NCBI GenBank assembly: GCA_035266845.1
Contig: DATFMP010000003.1
Location: forward strand, 1 to 44,444
DNA from: DATFMP01 sp035266845
Lineage (GTDB): Bacteria; SAR324; JACQKK01
DNA: 44,444 nucleotides
Reading direction: 5' to 3'
The position numbers and the translations under genes are program-made. Below are positions 14,670 to 23,259 of the stretch, piece after piece; positions within the stretch are counted from its first letter, which is position 1; each line of letters begins with the position of its first letter. The notes beneath the pieces were generated by a model. That model was given only the letters and a program-made list of their open reading frames with translations, had not been told where the DNA came from and did no database searches.

Positions 14670-15762
14670 GGGAAGGACGCTCCGGCTTGGCAGGGCCCTT
14701 GCCGCCCGCGCTGCCGGGCGTGGCAGCATCCGAGGCGGGGCGGGGCTGGCGGGCGGGTGGATGGCCCGGCTGCCGACGTGCGGCCGTACGCCCGGCGGGC
14801 GGCTTGATGTCCAGACCGGAGCGGCCGGGGGCACGCTGCTGCAGCAACAGCGATTCCCGCTCCGACAGGGTCTGCGAGAGCTGCTGCTCCAGGTGGTAGA
14901 ACTGGCTCTGGAAGGTCAGGTCGATGACCTCGCGGTCCGTCTCGATCAGCACGTTGCCCGGCCGCAGGTCCGGCTTGGCGCGCAGGGTGAGCGCCTGCTC
15001 CTCGTCCAGAAAGCGCTCCAGCGTGGGCCGCGCCGCCGTGGCGAACTGGTAGTCCTCGGGATTGAGCCACACCCGGAAGGTGCCCTTGCCCTCCAGCCGG
15101 GCCAGCGTATTGGCCAGCAGCTTGGTGATGACCTGTTTGTTGATCTTCAACTCGGTCTGCAAAATCTTCTTGGCGATCAACAGCGCCAAGCGCACGCCGT
15201 CCTTCTCCGTGTAGAAGGCGACGCGTTTGCGGAACTGGCCGATCTCCTGAAGTATCGCCTCCATCCGCTCCAACTGGGGCGAAGCCTCCTCGTGGCGCTG
15301 CTTGAGGCCCTCCTCGCGCCCGGCCTCGAAGCCTTCCAGACGGGCCTGCTCGCGGGTCTCCTCCAATTGCGCATCGGCCTCGGCGACGATGCGCTCGGCC
15401 TCCGCCTGGGCTTCGGCCTTGATGCGCTCGGCCTCCTCATAGCGCTGCTCGGCCTGGCGGTTGAGCGAGTCCACCTCACTGCGCAACTGGCGCACGTAGA
15501 GTTGGGCTTCCTCCCGGATGCTGGCCGCGTAGCTCTCTGCGTTGGTGAGCAGCGTGTTCTCGCGCTGGAACTTCAGGGAGGCGAAATCGGGCTCCGGCTC
15601 GTGATCGGCCCCCACGCCCGCTTCGAACGTCGAGGCATCGGCCGGCTCGATGCTGTGCTCGATATGGAACTCGGCTGTGCCGAGGGGCTCGTCGTCTGGC
15701 GGGGACGCCGGGGCGTCCTCGCCTTCGTCAAAAACCTGCGGCCGGTAGGGGCGGTATTCCAT
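14659..15762 (-). CDS. fliH: Flagellar assembly protein FliH
   Basis: A 367-residue FliH, the dimeric regulator of FliI. A charged N-terminus (YRPYRPQVFDEGE) precedes a long coiled coil (about 70-180, rich in EERIKAEAQAEAERIV-type heptads). The conserved C-terminal domain (RLALLIAKKILQTELKINKQ, FRVWLNPEDYQ) comes next. A Pro/Arg/Ala-rich tail makes it longer than the usual 220-280 residues. I prefer the ATG at 15762 because GAGGAG lies 9 bp upstream; an ATG at 15801 with GAGAGG is also possible. It directly follows fliF, where fliG is normally found. Confidence 0.88.
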   Translation of the reverse strand: MEYRPYRPQVFDEGEDAPASPPDDEPLGTAEFHIEHSIEPADASTFEAGVGADHEPEPDFASLKFQRENTLLTNAESYAASIREEAQLYVRQLRSEVDSLNRQAEQRYEEAERIKAEAQAEAERIVAEADAQLEETREQARLEGFEAGREEGLKQRHEEASPQLERMEAILQEIGQFRKRVAFYTEKDGVRLALLIAKKILQTELKINKQVITKLLANTLARLEGKGTFRVWLNPEDYQFATAARPTLERFLDEEQALTLRAKPDLRPGNVLIETDREVIDLTFQSQFYHLEQQLSQTLSERESLLLQQRAPGRSGLDIKPPAGRTAARRQPGHPPARQPRPASDAATPGSAGGKGPAKPERPSHGG

Positions 15763-15848
15763 CCCGCGATTCTCCTCGTCGTCCAGGCGGTGGCCTTCCA
15801 TGGCCGGGCCTCTCGGGCGTCATGCAGTGGGCGGAAAGGTGCGGCCGG

Positions 15849-17480
15849 CTAGCGTTTCTCACGCAGCCAGGCACGCACCAGCGAGGCTGTCGCCAGGGGG
15901 TCGGTGCGCGCGATCTCGATGATCTTGTCGCGCGCCGGCAGTCCCACCTCGCGCTCGGTCGGAATCTCCAGTTCCTCGCCTTCCAGCTCCCCGATGGTGG
16001 CTGGTAGCCCCATCAGCAGGTCGAGATCCTCCGGCTTCTGGCTGAGCCGCTGCACCATGGGGCGGATCACAAACAGGATCATCGCCAGCAGCAGCACGCC
16101 GAGGAACGTGTAGCGCAGGATATCCAGGAAGAACTGGCGGTTGCGCTGCGTCCGCTCGATCTGCCGCGACACGTCCTGCTCCAGTGCCTGGTTGAAGCGG
16201 ATGTTGACGACCTCCAGGGTGTCGCCCCGCTTCTCGTTGAAGCCCACGGCCGCCTTCACCAGATTCCGGATCTGCTTCATCTCTTCGGTCGACCATTCCT
16301 CCCACTGGGTGGTGATGATCTGGCCGGTGTTGGGATCGGTGATGGGCTTGTACTTGCCGTCGATCAGCACGGATACGCTCAGGCGCTTCACCGCGCCCAC
16401 CGAGGGCTCGCTGACCACGTGCTTGACGCTGGTCTCGAAGTTGCGCACCTGGGACGACTTGTTGATCTGGGAGACGTTGGCCACCTCGCTGGCCCCGGCC
16501 TGCGTTTCGGGCAGGTTGGAGGCCACCCCGGGGATGCCCACCGGGATGGAGCGGGTACCGGTCGAATTCTCGCTCGTGGTCTGCTCGCTGCGCACCACGC
16601 TGCCGTCCGGGTCGTAGATGTCCTCGTTGGTGCGCACCTTGTCGAAGCTCAGTTCGGCCGAGACGCTGGGCTTCACGCGGCCCGCGCCCACCACCGGCTC
16701 CAACTGCGCCAGGATCTTCTGCTCCAGCGAGTGCTCGAAGTTACGGCGGAAGGCGAAGTGATCCTGGAAGTTGTTGCTCATGTCGCCGTTGGCGATGTCA
16801 CGGCTGAGCAGCTTGCCCGTCTGATCCACGACCACCACGTTGTCCTTGTTCATGCCCTCCACGCTGTTGGCCACCAGATAGGCGATGGTGAGCACCTCGT
16901 TGCGGCCCAGCTCGGCACCGGAGGCCAGATCCACCACCACCGAAGCCGTAGGCTTCTGCTCCTCCTGGATGAACAGGCTCTTCTTGGGCAACGCCAGGGT
17001 GACCTTGGCCGAATGCACGGCATGGATCTTGGTGATGAGCCGCGACAGCTCACCCTCCAGGGCCATGCGATACTTCACCTGCTGCTGGAACTCCGTCTCG
17101 CCGATTCCGCTCTGGCCCACGAACAAATCCGCGAAGCCCAGGCCCCCACCCAGCGTCACGTGCTCGCGCGCCAGATCGATGCGGGCTTCGTCCGCGCGGT
17201 TGGCCGGCACGAGGATCGAGCGGCCGCCCGGCCCCACCAGCGTGGGGATCTGGCTCTTGTCCAGCTTCTCCTTGATCGTCGCCGCGTCCTCGTTGCTGAT
17301 GTTCGAGTACAGCGGCGTCCAGGTCTGGCGGTTGGAGACGTAGATCAGGGCGGCCATGCCACCCAACACCACCAGAATGACGGAGAAGAGGATGATGCGC
17401 TTGGCGAAGGAAAGACTGTCGAAGAATGCCTTGAACTGGTTGCCGACGTCCCGCACCGGATTTGCCCGTTCCTCGGCCAT
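15849..17480 (-). CDS. fliF: Flagellar MS-ring protein FliF
   Basis: A 543-residue FliF, which forms the MS ring in the inner membrane. The first transmembrane helix is at about 28-46 and the second at about 439-459 (ILRYTFLGVLLLAMILFVI). Between them are ring-building motifs including LGGGLGFADLF, YRMALEGELSRLI and VVVDQTGKLLS. The C-terminal tail (KIIEIARTDPLATASLVRAWL) is the usual FliG-binding segment. The ATG at 17480 follows GGGAG with a 10-bp gap; a TTG nine bases upstream is less likely. The fliG gene expected immediately downstream is absent. Confidence 0.96.
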   Translation of the reverse strand: MAEERANPVRDVGNQFKAFFDSLSFAKRIILFSVILVVLGGMAALIYVSNRQTWTPLYSNISNEDAATIKEKLDKSQIPTLVGPGGRSILVPANRADEARIDLAREHVTLGGGLGFADLFVGQSGIGETEFQQQVKYRMALEGELSRLITKIHAVHSAKVTLALPKKSLFIQEEQKPTASVVVDLASGAELGRNEVLTIAYLVANSVEGMNKDNVVVVDQTGKLLSRDIANGDMSNNFQDHFAFRRNFEHSLEQKILAQLEPVVGAGRVKPSVSAELSFDKVRTNEDIYDPDGSVVRSEQTTSENSTGTRSIPVGIPGVASNLPETQAGASEVANVSQINKSSQVRNFETSVKHVVSEPSVGAVKRLSVSVLIDGKYKPITDPNTGQIITTQWEEWSTEEMKQIRNLVKAAVGFNEKRGDTLEVVNIRFNQALEQDVSRQIERTQRNRQFFLDILRYTFLGVLLLAMILFVIRPMVQRLSQKPEDLDLLMGLPATIGELEGEELEIPTEREVGLPARDKIIEIARTDPLATASLVRAWLREKR

Positions 17481-17750
17481 ATGGGTCAAACTCCCGCGTC
17501 AAGAATCCATTCGTTGCATGGACACCGGCCGATCGCTCCCTGCAATCGTTTGCGCGCCGGTGCTGAGTTTGTCATAGCCGCGGTGTCGCGAGCAATAATG
17601 ACCCAGACCTCCTTGTCTGCTGGGTGGCTGGCCCGGGGGACCTGCCGCTTGCCTGCTAGGAAAGCAAAATTCGTTCCCTCCGGGCTGCCTCCTCCTGGAA
17701 GCGGGCCGGACGGGCCGATGCCTGCGGGTGCGTCCCGGCTTGCGCGGGGA
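17481..17750. other. 270-bp gap between fliE and fliF
   Basis: No gene is seen on either strand. The gap is long for a flagellar operon. I could not find a convincing sigma-54 or sigma-28 promoter in it. Confidence 0.4.
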
Positions 17751-18044
17751 TCACACCTGCATGCGCATGATTTCCTGGTACGCGCTGGTCAGCTTGGAGC
17801 GAACCTGCAGGAACAGGCGCAGCGAAAGATCGGCCTTTTGCAGGGCGATCATCGTACCGTGAATGTCCTTGTCCTTGGACGTGGCGAACTCGTCGATCTT
17901 GCGATCGGCGTTCAACTGCAGGTTATTCACGTCGTTGAACAGCCGGGAGAAGGTATCTCCAGCGCTGTCCACGAGGGTCTGGCCGTCGCGCTCGGGCTTC
18001 ATGCCCTGCGCGACCACGGGCTGGATGCTGGACAGGTTGACCAT
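17751..18044 (-). CDS. fliE: Flagellar hook-basal body protein FliE
   Basis: The 97-residue FliE links the MS ring to the rod. The typical C-terminal pattern is visible: KDIHGTMIALQKADLSLRLFLQVRSKLTSAYQEIMRMQV. AAGG lies 8 bp upstream of the ATG. It follows the uncharacterised small gene by 15 bp and belongs to the flgB operon. Confidence 0.94.
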   Translation of the reverse strand: MVNLSSIQPVVAQGMKPERDGQTLVDSAGDTFSRLFNDVNNLQLNADRKIDEFATSKDKDIHGTMIALQKADLSLRLFLQVRSKLTSAYQEIMRMQV

Positions 18045-18059
18045 CTTGGCGACCTTGGC

Positions 18060-18359
18060 TTAGGGCTTGTCCTGCGGGGGCTTGCTCGTGATGTTCTGGT
18101 GCAACTGACGCAGCTGCTGCTCCACGCGCATCAGGGTATCGAACTGCTGCTTGGCCGCGCTGTAGCCCGCCTTGATGGAGCTGGCGTCACCGCCCGCGGG
18201 GGTGATGGAGCTCTGACGGGACACTTCATTCATCTGGGTCACGGCCTGCTCCAGCGTCTGGCTGAAGCTCTGGCCGCTGACCGGCTCCTTGCGCGCAGGC
18301 TTTTCGCTGGTGCGGGGCTCGGCGATCGGCCGGATGTTCCCGATCTTGTTGTCCGTCAT
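18060..18359 (-). CDS. Small unrecognised protein in the flagellar operon
   Basis: A 99-residue hydrophilic protein between flgC and fliE, not recognised. It has no signal peptide or membrane helix. The C-terminal half (AKQQFDTLMRVEQQLRQLHQNI) is predicted amphipathic helix with Gln-rich heptads, as in axial-protein-interacting or export-substrate proteins. AGGAAG precedes the ATG. Its location and spacing (131 bp after flgC, 15 bp before fliE) suggest a flagellar rod or export accessory role. Confidence 0.7.
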   Translation of the reverse strand: MTDNKIGNIRPIAEPRTSEKPARKEPVSGQSFSQTLEQAVTQMNEVSRQSSITPAGGDASSIKAGYSAAKQQFDTLMRVEQQLRQLHQNITSKPPQDKP

Positions 18360-18489
18360 CTCGCTTCCTCTCCCGCAGCTTCACGCGCCGATCTGCGCGC
18401 GTCCCTGATTGGTCCGGGTGGGGGGTCGCCTCTCCCGGAAATGCTAGCAGCTACCCTTGGTCATGCAAAGCGCTTGCCTTTCCCGACGC

Positions 18490-18933
18490 CTATGCGCGGG
18501 CAATTTCCAGCGCCTTGAGGGCCATGTTCTTGGTGGCGTTGAAGGCCGCCACGTTGGCCTCGTAGGATCGACTCGCCAACATCAGGTTCACGATCTCTTC
18601 CATCGGATTGATGTTGGGCATCGCCACGTAGCCTTCCTCGTTTGCATCGGGGTGCGAGGGGTCGTAGCGCAGGATCGGCGGCCGCTTGTCGATGGCCACG
18701 CCCAACACCTTGGCGTGCAGCGGCTCGTAGGGGTTCATCTGGCTGCGCAGCTCCTCGGCAAACGTGCGCTGGGGCGGCAGCGCGCCGAAGATCACGTCAC
18801 GGCGGCGGTACGGGCCGCCCTCGGGCGTGCGTGTGGTTTCCGCGTTGGCGATGTTGTCCGAAATGATGTTCATCCGGAAGCGTTGGGCGGCCATCCCGGA
18901 CGAGCTGGTGCCCATGGCGCTAAGAAAATCCAT
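18490..18933 (-). CDS. flgC: Flagellar basal-body rod protein FlgC
   Basis: A 147-residue proximal rod protein. The N-terminal GMAAQRFRMNIISDNIANAETT is the flagellar rod/hook signature. The C-terminal EGYVAMPNINPMEEIVNLM and ASRSYEANVAAFNATKNM are classic FlgC. Its ATG shares the A of the flgB TAA stop (TAATG), so the two are coupled. Length and both ends are normal. Confidence 0.96.
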   Translation of the reverse strand: MDFLSAMGTSSSGMAAQRFRMNIISDNIANAETTRTPEGGPYRRRDVIFGALPPQRTFAEELRSQMNPYEPLHAKVLGVAIDKRPPILRYDPSHPDANEEGYVAMPNINPMEEIVNLMLASRSYEANVAAFNATKNMALKALEIARA

Positions 18934-19349
18934 TAGAAGTCTCCTTCACGAATGCTCATGCGCAATTGGGCGAACTTGTTCGAGACCATCTGGGTCAGGG
19001 CCTGGTAGACCACCTGGTTTTCACCCAGTTTCACCATCTCCCGTTCCAGATCCACGGAGTTGTCGTCCAGGTTCCCCACCGGGTTGGAGGTGAGGATCAC
19101 CTGTGGCTTGACCTGCGACAGGGGCAATATTTGCCGACCGTCCAGGTGGCGCGGGTTGGTGACCTCCAGCGGGCCGGGCTGGTCGGCCTTCATGGCTTCC
19201 CCCAGGGCGTTTTCGAAGACCAGATCCTTGGCCTTGTAGCCGGGGGTTTCGATGTTGGCGATGTTGCTGGCCAGCATCACGTTGCGCTTGGCCCGGAAGT
19301 CCAGGCTCTTATGGAGCAACTGCAGGTGCTGATCGAAAATGCCTCGCAT
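18933..19349 (-). CDS. flgB: Flagellar basal-body rod protein FlgB
   Basis: A 138-residue proximal rod protein. LDFRAKRNVMLASNIANIET (18-37) is the rod-protein N-terminal signature and VYQALTQMVSNKFAQLRMSI the C-terminal helix. GAGG lies 8 bp before the ATG. It is the first gene of the leftward flgB-flgC-small gene-fliE-fliF-fliH-fliI operon, behind a candidate sigma-54 promoter at 19398-19413. Confidence 0.95.
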   Translation of the reverse strand: MRGIFDQHLQLLHKSLDFRAKRNVMLASNIANIETPGYKAKDLVFENALGEAMKADQPGPLEVTNPRHLDGRQILPLSQVKPQVILTSNPVGNLDDNSVDLEREMVKLGENQVVYQALTQMVSNKFAQLRMSIREGDF

Positions 19350-19397
19350 GGTGCAACCTCTGCGGCACAGGTTGGGGCCGTTCCTGGGCGGCAAGCG

Positions 19398-19413
19398 TGC
19401 ATGCGCCGTGCCT
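19398..19413 (-). promoter_or_regulatory. Candidate sigma-54 promoter of the flgB operon
   Basis: Read leftward: AGGCACGGCGCATGCA. This has GG and GC separated by 10 bp, and AGGCACG-N4-ATGCA against the consensus TGGCACG-N4-TTGCA. The predicted start, about 12 bp further, leaves a leader of roughly 40 nt before flgB. Confidence 0.55.
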
Positions 19414-19500
19414 GCCGCTCGGCCCCCTTTTGTGGTCGAGGATGCAAGGGCTGGACCCCGTCCGCTCCGGCGCGGCCCGGGGCCACCCGCGGACGGTGCG

Positions 19501-20460
19501 TCAGGGCTGGAGCGGCAGGTAGAGCTTGTGGAAGTCGGGGATGTAGCCGTTGTCGATCTCGTCCAGGCGCAGGTCGAGGCGCATCTGGGTACGCTCCGCA
19601 TCGCCCTGCAGGTCCACTGGAATGTCCACGGTCTGCGAGGTGCCGGGGTCGAGGTACACCCAGGCCGGCTCCGGCGGCGTGCGGAACGAGCCGAACCAAA
19701 CATCCAGCGAGAGGCGCAGCAGCAGCGGGCGCTGCAACGGGTTCTGCATGCGCACGCGGGCCAGCCCCTTCAGCTGCACCCGCTTGGGGATGGTGTCCAC
19801 TGAGGCCAGCAGGCGATCGCGCAGCGCCTTCCAGTCCTTCGCGGCGAGTCGCTTCTGCAGGGCATCGGACAGGGCCCGGCGGCTGTCGAAAGCCTTGCCC
19901 CGCAGCGGGCGGAGTTGCTTGATCACCGCCAGCGGAATCTCCTCGCGCTCGTATTCGCCCATGGACCAGCGGGTCAGCATCCACTTGCCCTGGTCGGGAT
20001 CGTCCAGGGGCGTGGGCCGCCCGGTCTGGATGAAGGAGAAATCCAGCACCGCCGTGCCGATGGCGGCCGCATCGCCGATCGGATCGTAGAGCGCTCGCGC
20101 CGCACCTTCGGCCACGCGCCGCTCCCTGGGGTTCTGCGCCTCTTCGCGCAGCTTGAGCAGCAGCGGCACGTCCTCCTCAGTGCCGAACTCCTCCAACCGG
20201 TAGATCAGCCGCCAGCGCCCGGGCAGGGGCTCGGGCCGCTGCAGCGCCTGCAGCAACGCCTGACGCGCCGCGGCAGGATCCTTGCGCAGCGTAGCCAGCG
20301 CCAGCCACTGCTGCTGCGTGTCGCCGCTCGCCAGGGCCACGATCTCCGCCGGCGTCGCATCGGGCGCCGGCGCCTCCTTGGCCGCCATGCCGGGCGCGGC
20401 CTGCAGGAGCATCAGCAGCGTACTCACCAGCAGCAGCGCGAAAAGCCGGGGCCGGAACAT
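19501..20460 (-). CDS. Secreted protein with HEAT-like N-terminal part, function unknown
   Basis: A 319-residue protein with a signal peptide (FRPRLFALLLVSTLLMLLQAA, then AAPGMAA, cleavage near 25-27). Residues about 30-130 form short helical pairs (LALATLRKDPAAARQALL, VPLLLKLREEAQ) like HEAT or armadillo repeats. The second half is beta-rich with a carbohydrate-binding-like look (SLDVWFGSFRTPPEPAWVYL). Not recognised beyond this. It lies 151 bp upstream of flgB on the same strand, with the sigma-54 site in the gap, so it is probably not in that operon. The divergent neighbour is rplM. Confidence 0.75.
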   Translation of the reverse strand: MFRPRLFALLLVSTLLMLLQAAPGMAAKEAPAPDATPAEIVALASGDTQQQWLALATLRKDPAAARQALLQALQRPEPLPGRWRLIYRLEEFGTEEDVPLLLKLREEAQNPRERRVAEGAARALYDPIGDAAAIGTAVLDFSFIQTGRPTPLDDPDQGKWMLTRWSMGEYEREEIPLAVIKQLRPLRGKAFDSRRALSDALQKRLAAKDWKALRDRLLASVDTIPKRVQLKGLARVRMQNPLQRPLLLRLSLDVWFGSFRTPPEPAWVYLDPGTSQTVDIPVDLQGDAERTQMRLDLRLDEIDNGYIPDFHKLYLPLQP

Positions 20461-20527
20461 GAGCGGGAAATTGGCGGTGGAAGGTGTACGGCGGCGCGCC
20501 TGCCCGAGGCGGCCCAGCAGCCGAAGC

Positions 20528-20655
20528 TTGACTTTGCCGGGGACGCACGGCAAAGATAATTGTTTAGCGCAGCCGACTGGAGAAGCCAAGTTGAACCGGC
20601 CCCGTTCCGGTCGCTGTCACGGACTCAGAGATAACCAATCGAGCCGCTCAGGACA
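20528..20655 (+). promoter_or_regulatory. Leader and probable promoter of rplM-rpsI
   Basis: TTGACT (20528-20533) and a GATAAT (20555-20560) or AAAGAT (20552-20557) -10 box give 21- or 18-bp spacing, the latter better. The leader, about 90 nt, has a short hairpin around ACCGG and CCGGT, a candidate for L13 control as in other ribosomal leaders. Weak evidence. Confidence 0.35.
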
Positions 20656-21111
20656 ATGAAAACCGTTTCCATCCGCAAGGAAGACACACAGCCCAACGGC
20701 CAGTACGCGCCCGAGTGGCTGGTCGTGGATGCCGAGGGCCAGTCCCTGGGGCGGGTCGCCAGCCAGGTGGCCCGCATTCTGCGCGGCAAGCACAAGCCGA
20801 TCTTCACGCCCCACGTGGACACCGCCGACTTCGTCGTGATCGTCAACGCGGCCACCGTGAAGCTTACGGGCAACAAGCTGCGCGACAAGTGGTACTATCA
20901 CCACACGGGCTATCCGGGCGGGCTCAAGGCCATCTGGGCCGAGCGACTGCTGGAGCAGAAGCCCACCGAGCTGCTGCGCCTGGCCATCAAGCGCATGCTG
21001 CCGCGCTCCCCGCTGAACCGGCAGATTCTGCGCACCAAGCTGAAGATCTACGCCGGCGCGGAGCATCCTCATCAGGCCCAGAAGCCCCGGCCCTACAAGC
21101 TGCCCTACTAG
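20656..21111 (+). CDS. rplM: 50S ribosomal protein L13
   Basis: The 151-residue L13 is of normal length with a 9-residue extension after MKTVSIRK. WLVVDAEGQSLGRVASQVA, GDxVV-like DFVVIVNAATVKLTG, KWYYHHTGYPGGLK and the C-terminal YAGAEHPHQAQKP are typical. It forms the conserved rplM-rpsI pair with the next gene. A leader without strong SD precedes the ATG. Confidence 0.98.
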   Translation: MKTVSIRKEDTQPNGQYAPEWLVVDAEGQSLGRVASQVARILRGKHKPIFTPHVDTADFVVIVNAATVKLTGNKLRDKWYYHHTGYPGGLKAIWAERLLEQKPTELLRLAIKRMLPRSPLNRQILRTKLKIYAGAEHPHQAQKPRPYKLPY

Positions 21112-21147
21112 GGCACGGCGCACCTCACAGTCCAGGAACGCGAGTCC

Positions 21148-21546
21148 ATGCAAAGCCCTCAGCAATACTACGGCACCGGCAAGCGCAAGACGGCCATCGC
21201 CCGGGTGTATCTGCGGCCCGGCAACGGCCAGATCGTCATCAATCACAAGAGTCTGGACGATTACTTCGGCGACGACGCGCACCGCTACATGGTGCGCCAG
21301 CCCCTGGAAATCACCGAGACCCTGGAGCGCTTTAACGTGCTCGTGAACGTGCGGGGCGGCGGGGCCAACGGTCAGGCCGGGGCCATCCGCCATGGTCTGG
21401 CACGTGCACTGTCGCTGCTGCCTGAAGAGGAAATGCGGCCCACCCTGAAGCGTGCCGGCCTGCTGACGCGCGATGCGCGCGAAGTGGAGCGCAAGAAGTA
21501 CGGCCAGCCCGGCGCCCGCAAGCGCTACCAGTACTCCAAGCGCTAG
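21148..21546 (+). CDS. rpsI: 30S ribosomal protein S9
   Basis: The 132-residue S9 has YYGTGKRKTAIARVYL at the start, VRGGGANGQAGAIRHGLARAL in the middle and the basic C-terminal tail RKRYQYSKR that reaches the tRNA anticodon region in the ribosome. CCAGGAACG precedes the ATG. It is co-transcribed with rplM, and its 3' end faces the convergent nnr gene with only 25 bp between. Confidence 0.98.
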   Translation: MQSPQQYYGTGKRKTAIARVYLRPGNGQIVINHKSLDDYFGDDAHRYMVRQPLEITETLERFNVLVNVRGGGANGQAGAIRHGLARALSLLPEEEMRPTLKRAGLLTRDAREVERKKYGQPGARKRYQYSKR

Positions 21547-21571
21547 ACTCCCTCCGCTTGTCCTGCCCGCG

Positions 21572-23161
21572 CTACGGTGCCCCCAGGCGCTGCAGCGCGG
21601 GATTGATCCCCGCAATCAGGTCGGCCGCGGTGAAGTAGGCGGCCGTGACGCTCTCGCGCTGGCAGTCCCGCGCCAGCCCATGCAGGTACACGCCCAGCAG
21701 GGCGGCCGGTAGCGGCGCCACGCCCTGTGCCAGCAGCCCGCCGATGAGCCCGCTCAGCACGTCGCCCGTGCCGCCGGAGGCCAGCCCCGCATCCCCGGTG
21801 GGGTTGAGGAAGGCCTCGCCGGAGGGCGCGGCGATCACCGTACCGGCCCCTTTCAGCACCAGCACCACGTTCCACTCCGCCGCCAGCCGACGCGCCGTGC
21901 CCAGGCGGTCCGCGCCCAGTGCGTCGCGCTCCAGCCCGGCCAAACGGGCCAGCTCGCCCGGGTGCGGCGTAATCACGGTGGGGCCCGGCCGCGCCTGCAG
22001 GTGTCGCGGCTCCAGGTGGAATAGTCCGTCCGCATCGATCAGCAGCGGCTGCGCCACCTCGGCCACCAGGCGCTGCACAAACCCGCTGGTCTCCGCGTGC
22101 CGCCCCACGCCGCACCCCAGCACCACGGCCGAGCGCTGCGCGGCGGCCTCCAGCAGCGCTGGCGTGTGGGCCGGGGCAAAGTGCTCCGCCGGACCCTCTT
22201 CCACGGCCAGCGTCATCAACTCCGGCGCGGCGGTGAGGAAGCGGTCCCGCAGCGTGCGCGGCACGCCTGCGGTGACCAGCCCCGTGCCGATCTTGAGACC
22301 GGCGATGGAAGCCATCAGCGCCGCACCGCCCATGCCCGCGGAGCCGCACACCGTGAGCAGGTGGCCGAAGGTGCCTTTGTGGCCCGCCGCCGGCCGGGGC
22401 GGCAGCAGAGCCGCGGCAAAGTCCGCGGTCAGCCGCCAGGTGGCCGGGGCGGCATCCGCCCAGCGCGGGGGAATGGAGATCGCCGCCACCTCTACAGCGC
22501 CGGCATGCGCCGCGCCGGGAAACTGGTAGCAGCCGGGCTTGCCCACCTGGAAGGTCACCGTGTGTGTGCAGCGCACAGCGCGCCCGTGCACCTGCCCCGT
22601 GTCGCTGTTCACGCCGGAGGGCAGGTCCACCGCCACCACGGGCGCCCAGCTCCCCGCAGCGGCCACGTTGATGGCGTCGATGAGCGCTCCGGCGGCACCC
22701 GTCACGTCGCGGCTCAGGCCCGTGCCGAAGAGCGCGTCCACGATGGCGTCCGCCTCGCGCAGCAGGGTGCGTGCGCCGTCCGGATCGGCCGCGGCGTCCA
22801 GGGTCTCGCCGAAATGGGCCCAGGCCTGGGCGTTGGCCAGGGCATCGCCGCCGCCGGGCTGCCCCAAGCGCAGCACCGTCGTCTCGTGTCCACGATTGGC
22901 CAGCAGGCGGGCCGCCGCGTAGCCGTCGCCGCCGTTGTTGCCGCTGCCGCAGCACACCGCCACGGGCCCCGGCGCGCCCCCGCGCTCGGCAAGCAGGGCG
23001 CTTACGCGATCCGCCACGGCGCGGGCCGCGTTTTCCATCAGCAGCCGGCCGGGCAGGCCCAGTGTCTCGATGGCGTACGCATCCATGCGCCGCATCTCCT
23101 CGCTGCTGGCGAGGCGCTGCAGCAGGTGTCGAGGCAAGTCGGGCGGGGCGGCGTGGGCCAT
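21572..23161 (-). CDS. nnr: Bifunctional NAD(P)H-hydrate epimerase/dehydratase
   Basis: A two-domain protein of 529 residues from the preferred ATG at 23161. The N-terminal YjeF domain (epimerase, about 10-215) shows SGNNGGDGYAAARLL, DALFGTGLSRDV and VDLPSGVNSDTG. The C-terminal kinase-like dehydratase domain (about 240-520) has ITPHPGELARLAG and GGTGDVLSGLIGG. Together they repair hydrated NADH and NADPH, with ADP or ATP used in the dehydratase step. An ATG at 23224 is possible; neither has an obvious ribosome site. Confidence 0.95.
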   Translation of the reverse strand: MAHAAPPDLPRHLLQRLASSEEMRRMDAYAIETLGLPGRLLMENAARAVADRVSALLAERGGAPGPVAVCCGSGNNGGDGYAAARLLANRGHETTVLRLGQPGGGDALANAQAWAHFGETLDAAADPDGARTLLREADAIVDALFGTGLSRDVTGAAGALIDAINVAAAGSWAPVVAVDLPSGVNSDTGQVHGRAVRCTHTVTFQVGKPGCYQFPGAAHAGAVEVAAISIPPRWADAAPATWRLTADFAAALLPPRPAAGHKGTFGHLLTVCGSAGMGGAALMASIAGLKIGTGLVTAGVPRTLRDRFLTAAPELMTLAVEEGPAEHFAPAHTPALLEAAAQRSAVVLGCGVGRHAETSGFVQRLVAEVAQPLLIDADGLFHLEPRHLQARPGPTVITPHPGELARLAGLERDALGADRLGTARRLAAEWNVVLVLKGAGTVIAAPSGEAFLNPTGDAGLASGGTGDVLSGLIGGLLAQGVAPLPAALLGVYLHGLARDCQRESVTAAYFTAADLIAGINPALQRLGAP

Positions 23162-23259
23162 GCGCACGGGCGGAGATTCAGGGGAAGCTGAAGGATGCGG
23201 GCAGGGCCGGCCGGGCGCCGACATGCGGACGCGGCACCGTGCGGGGTGCCGCGCACGGC

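Noticed and set aside
12075..14807. 910-codon rightward frame across the TraB-like gene and fliI
   Set aside because: It is out of frame with the first and antisense to the second. Pro/Arg/His-rich with no homology pattern.
18467..18482. GCAAAGCGCTTGC between flgC and the small gene as a sigma-54 site
   Set aside because: It lies inside the gap after the preceding start but lacks the GG-N10-GC geometry. Probably chance.
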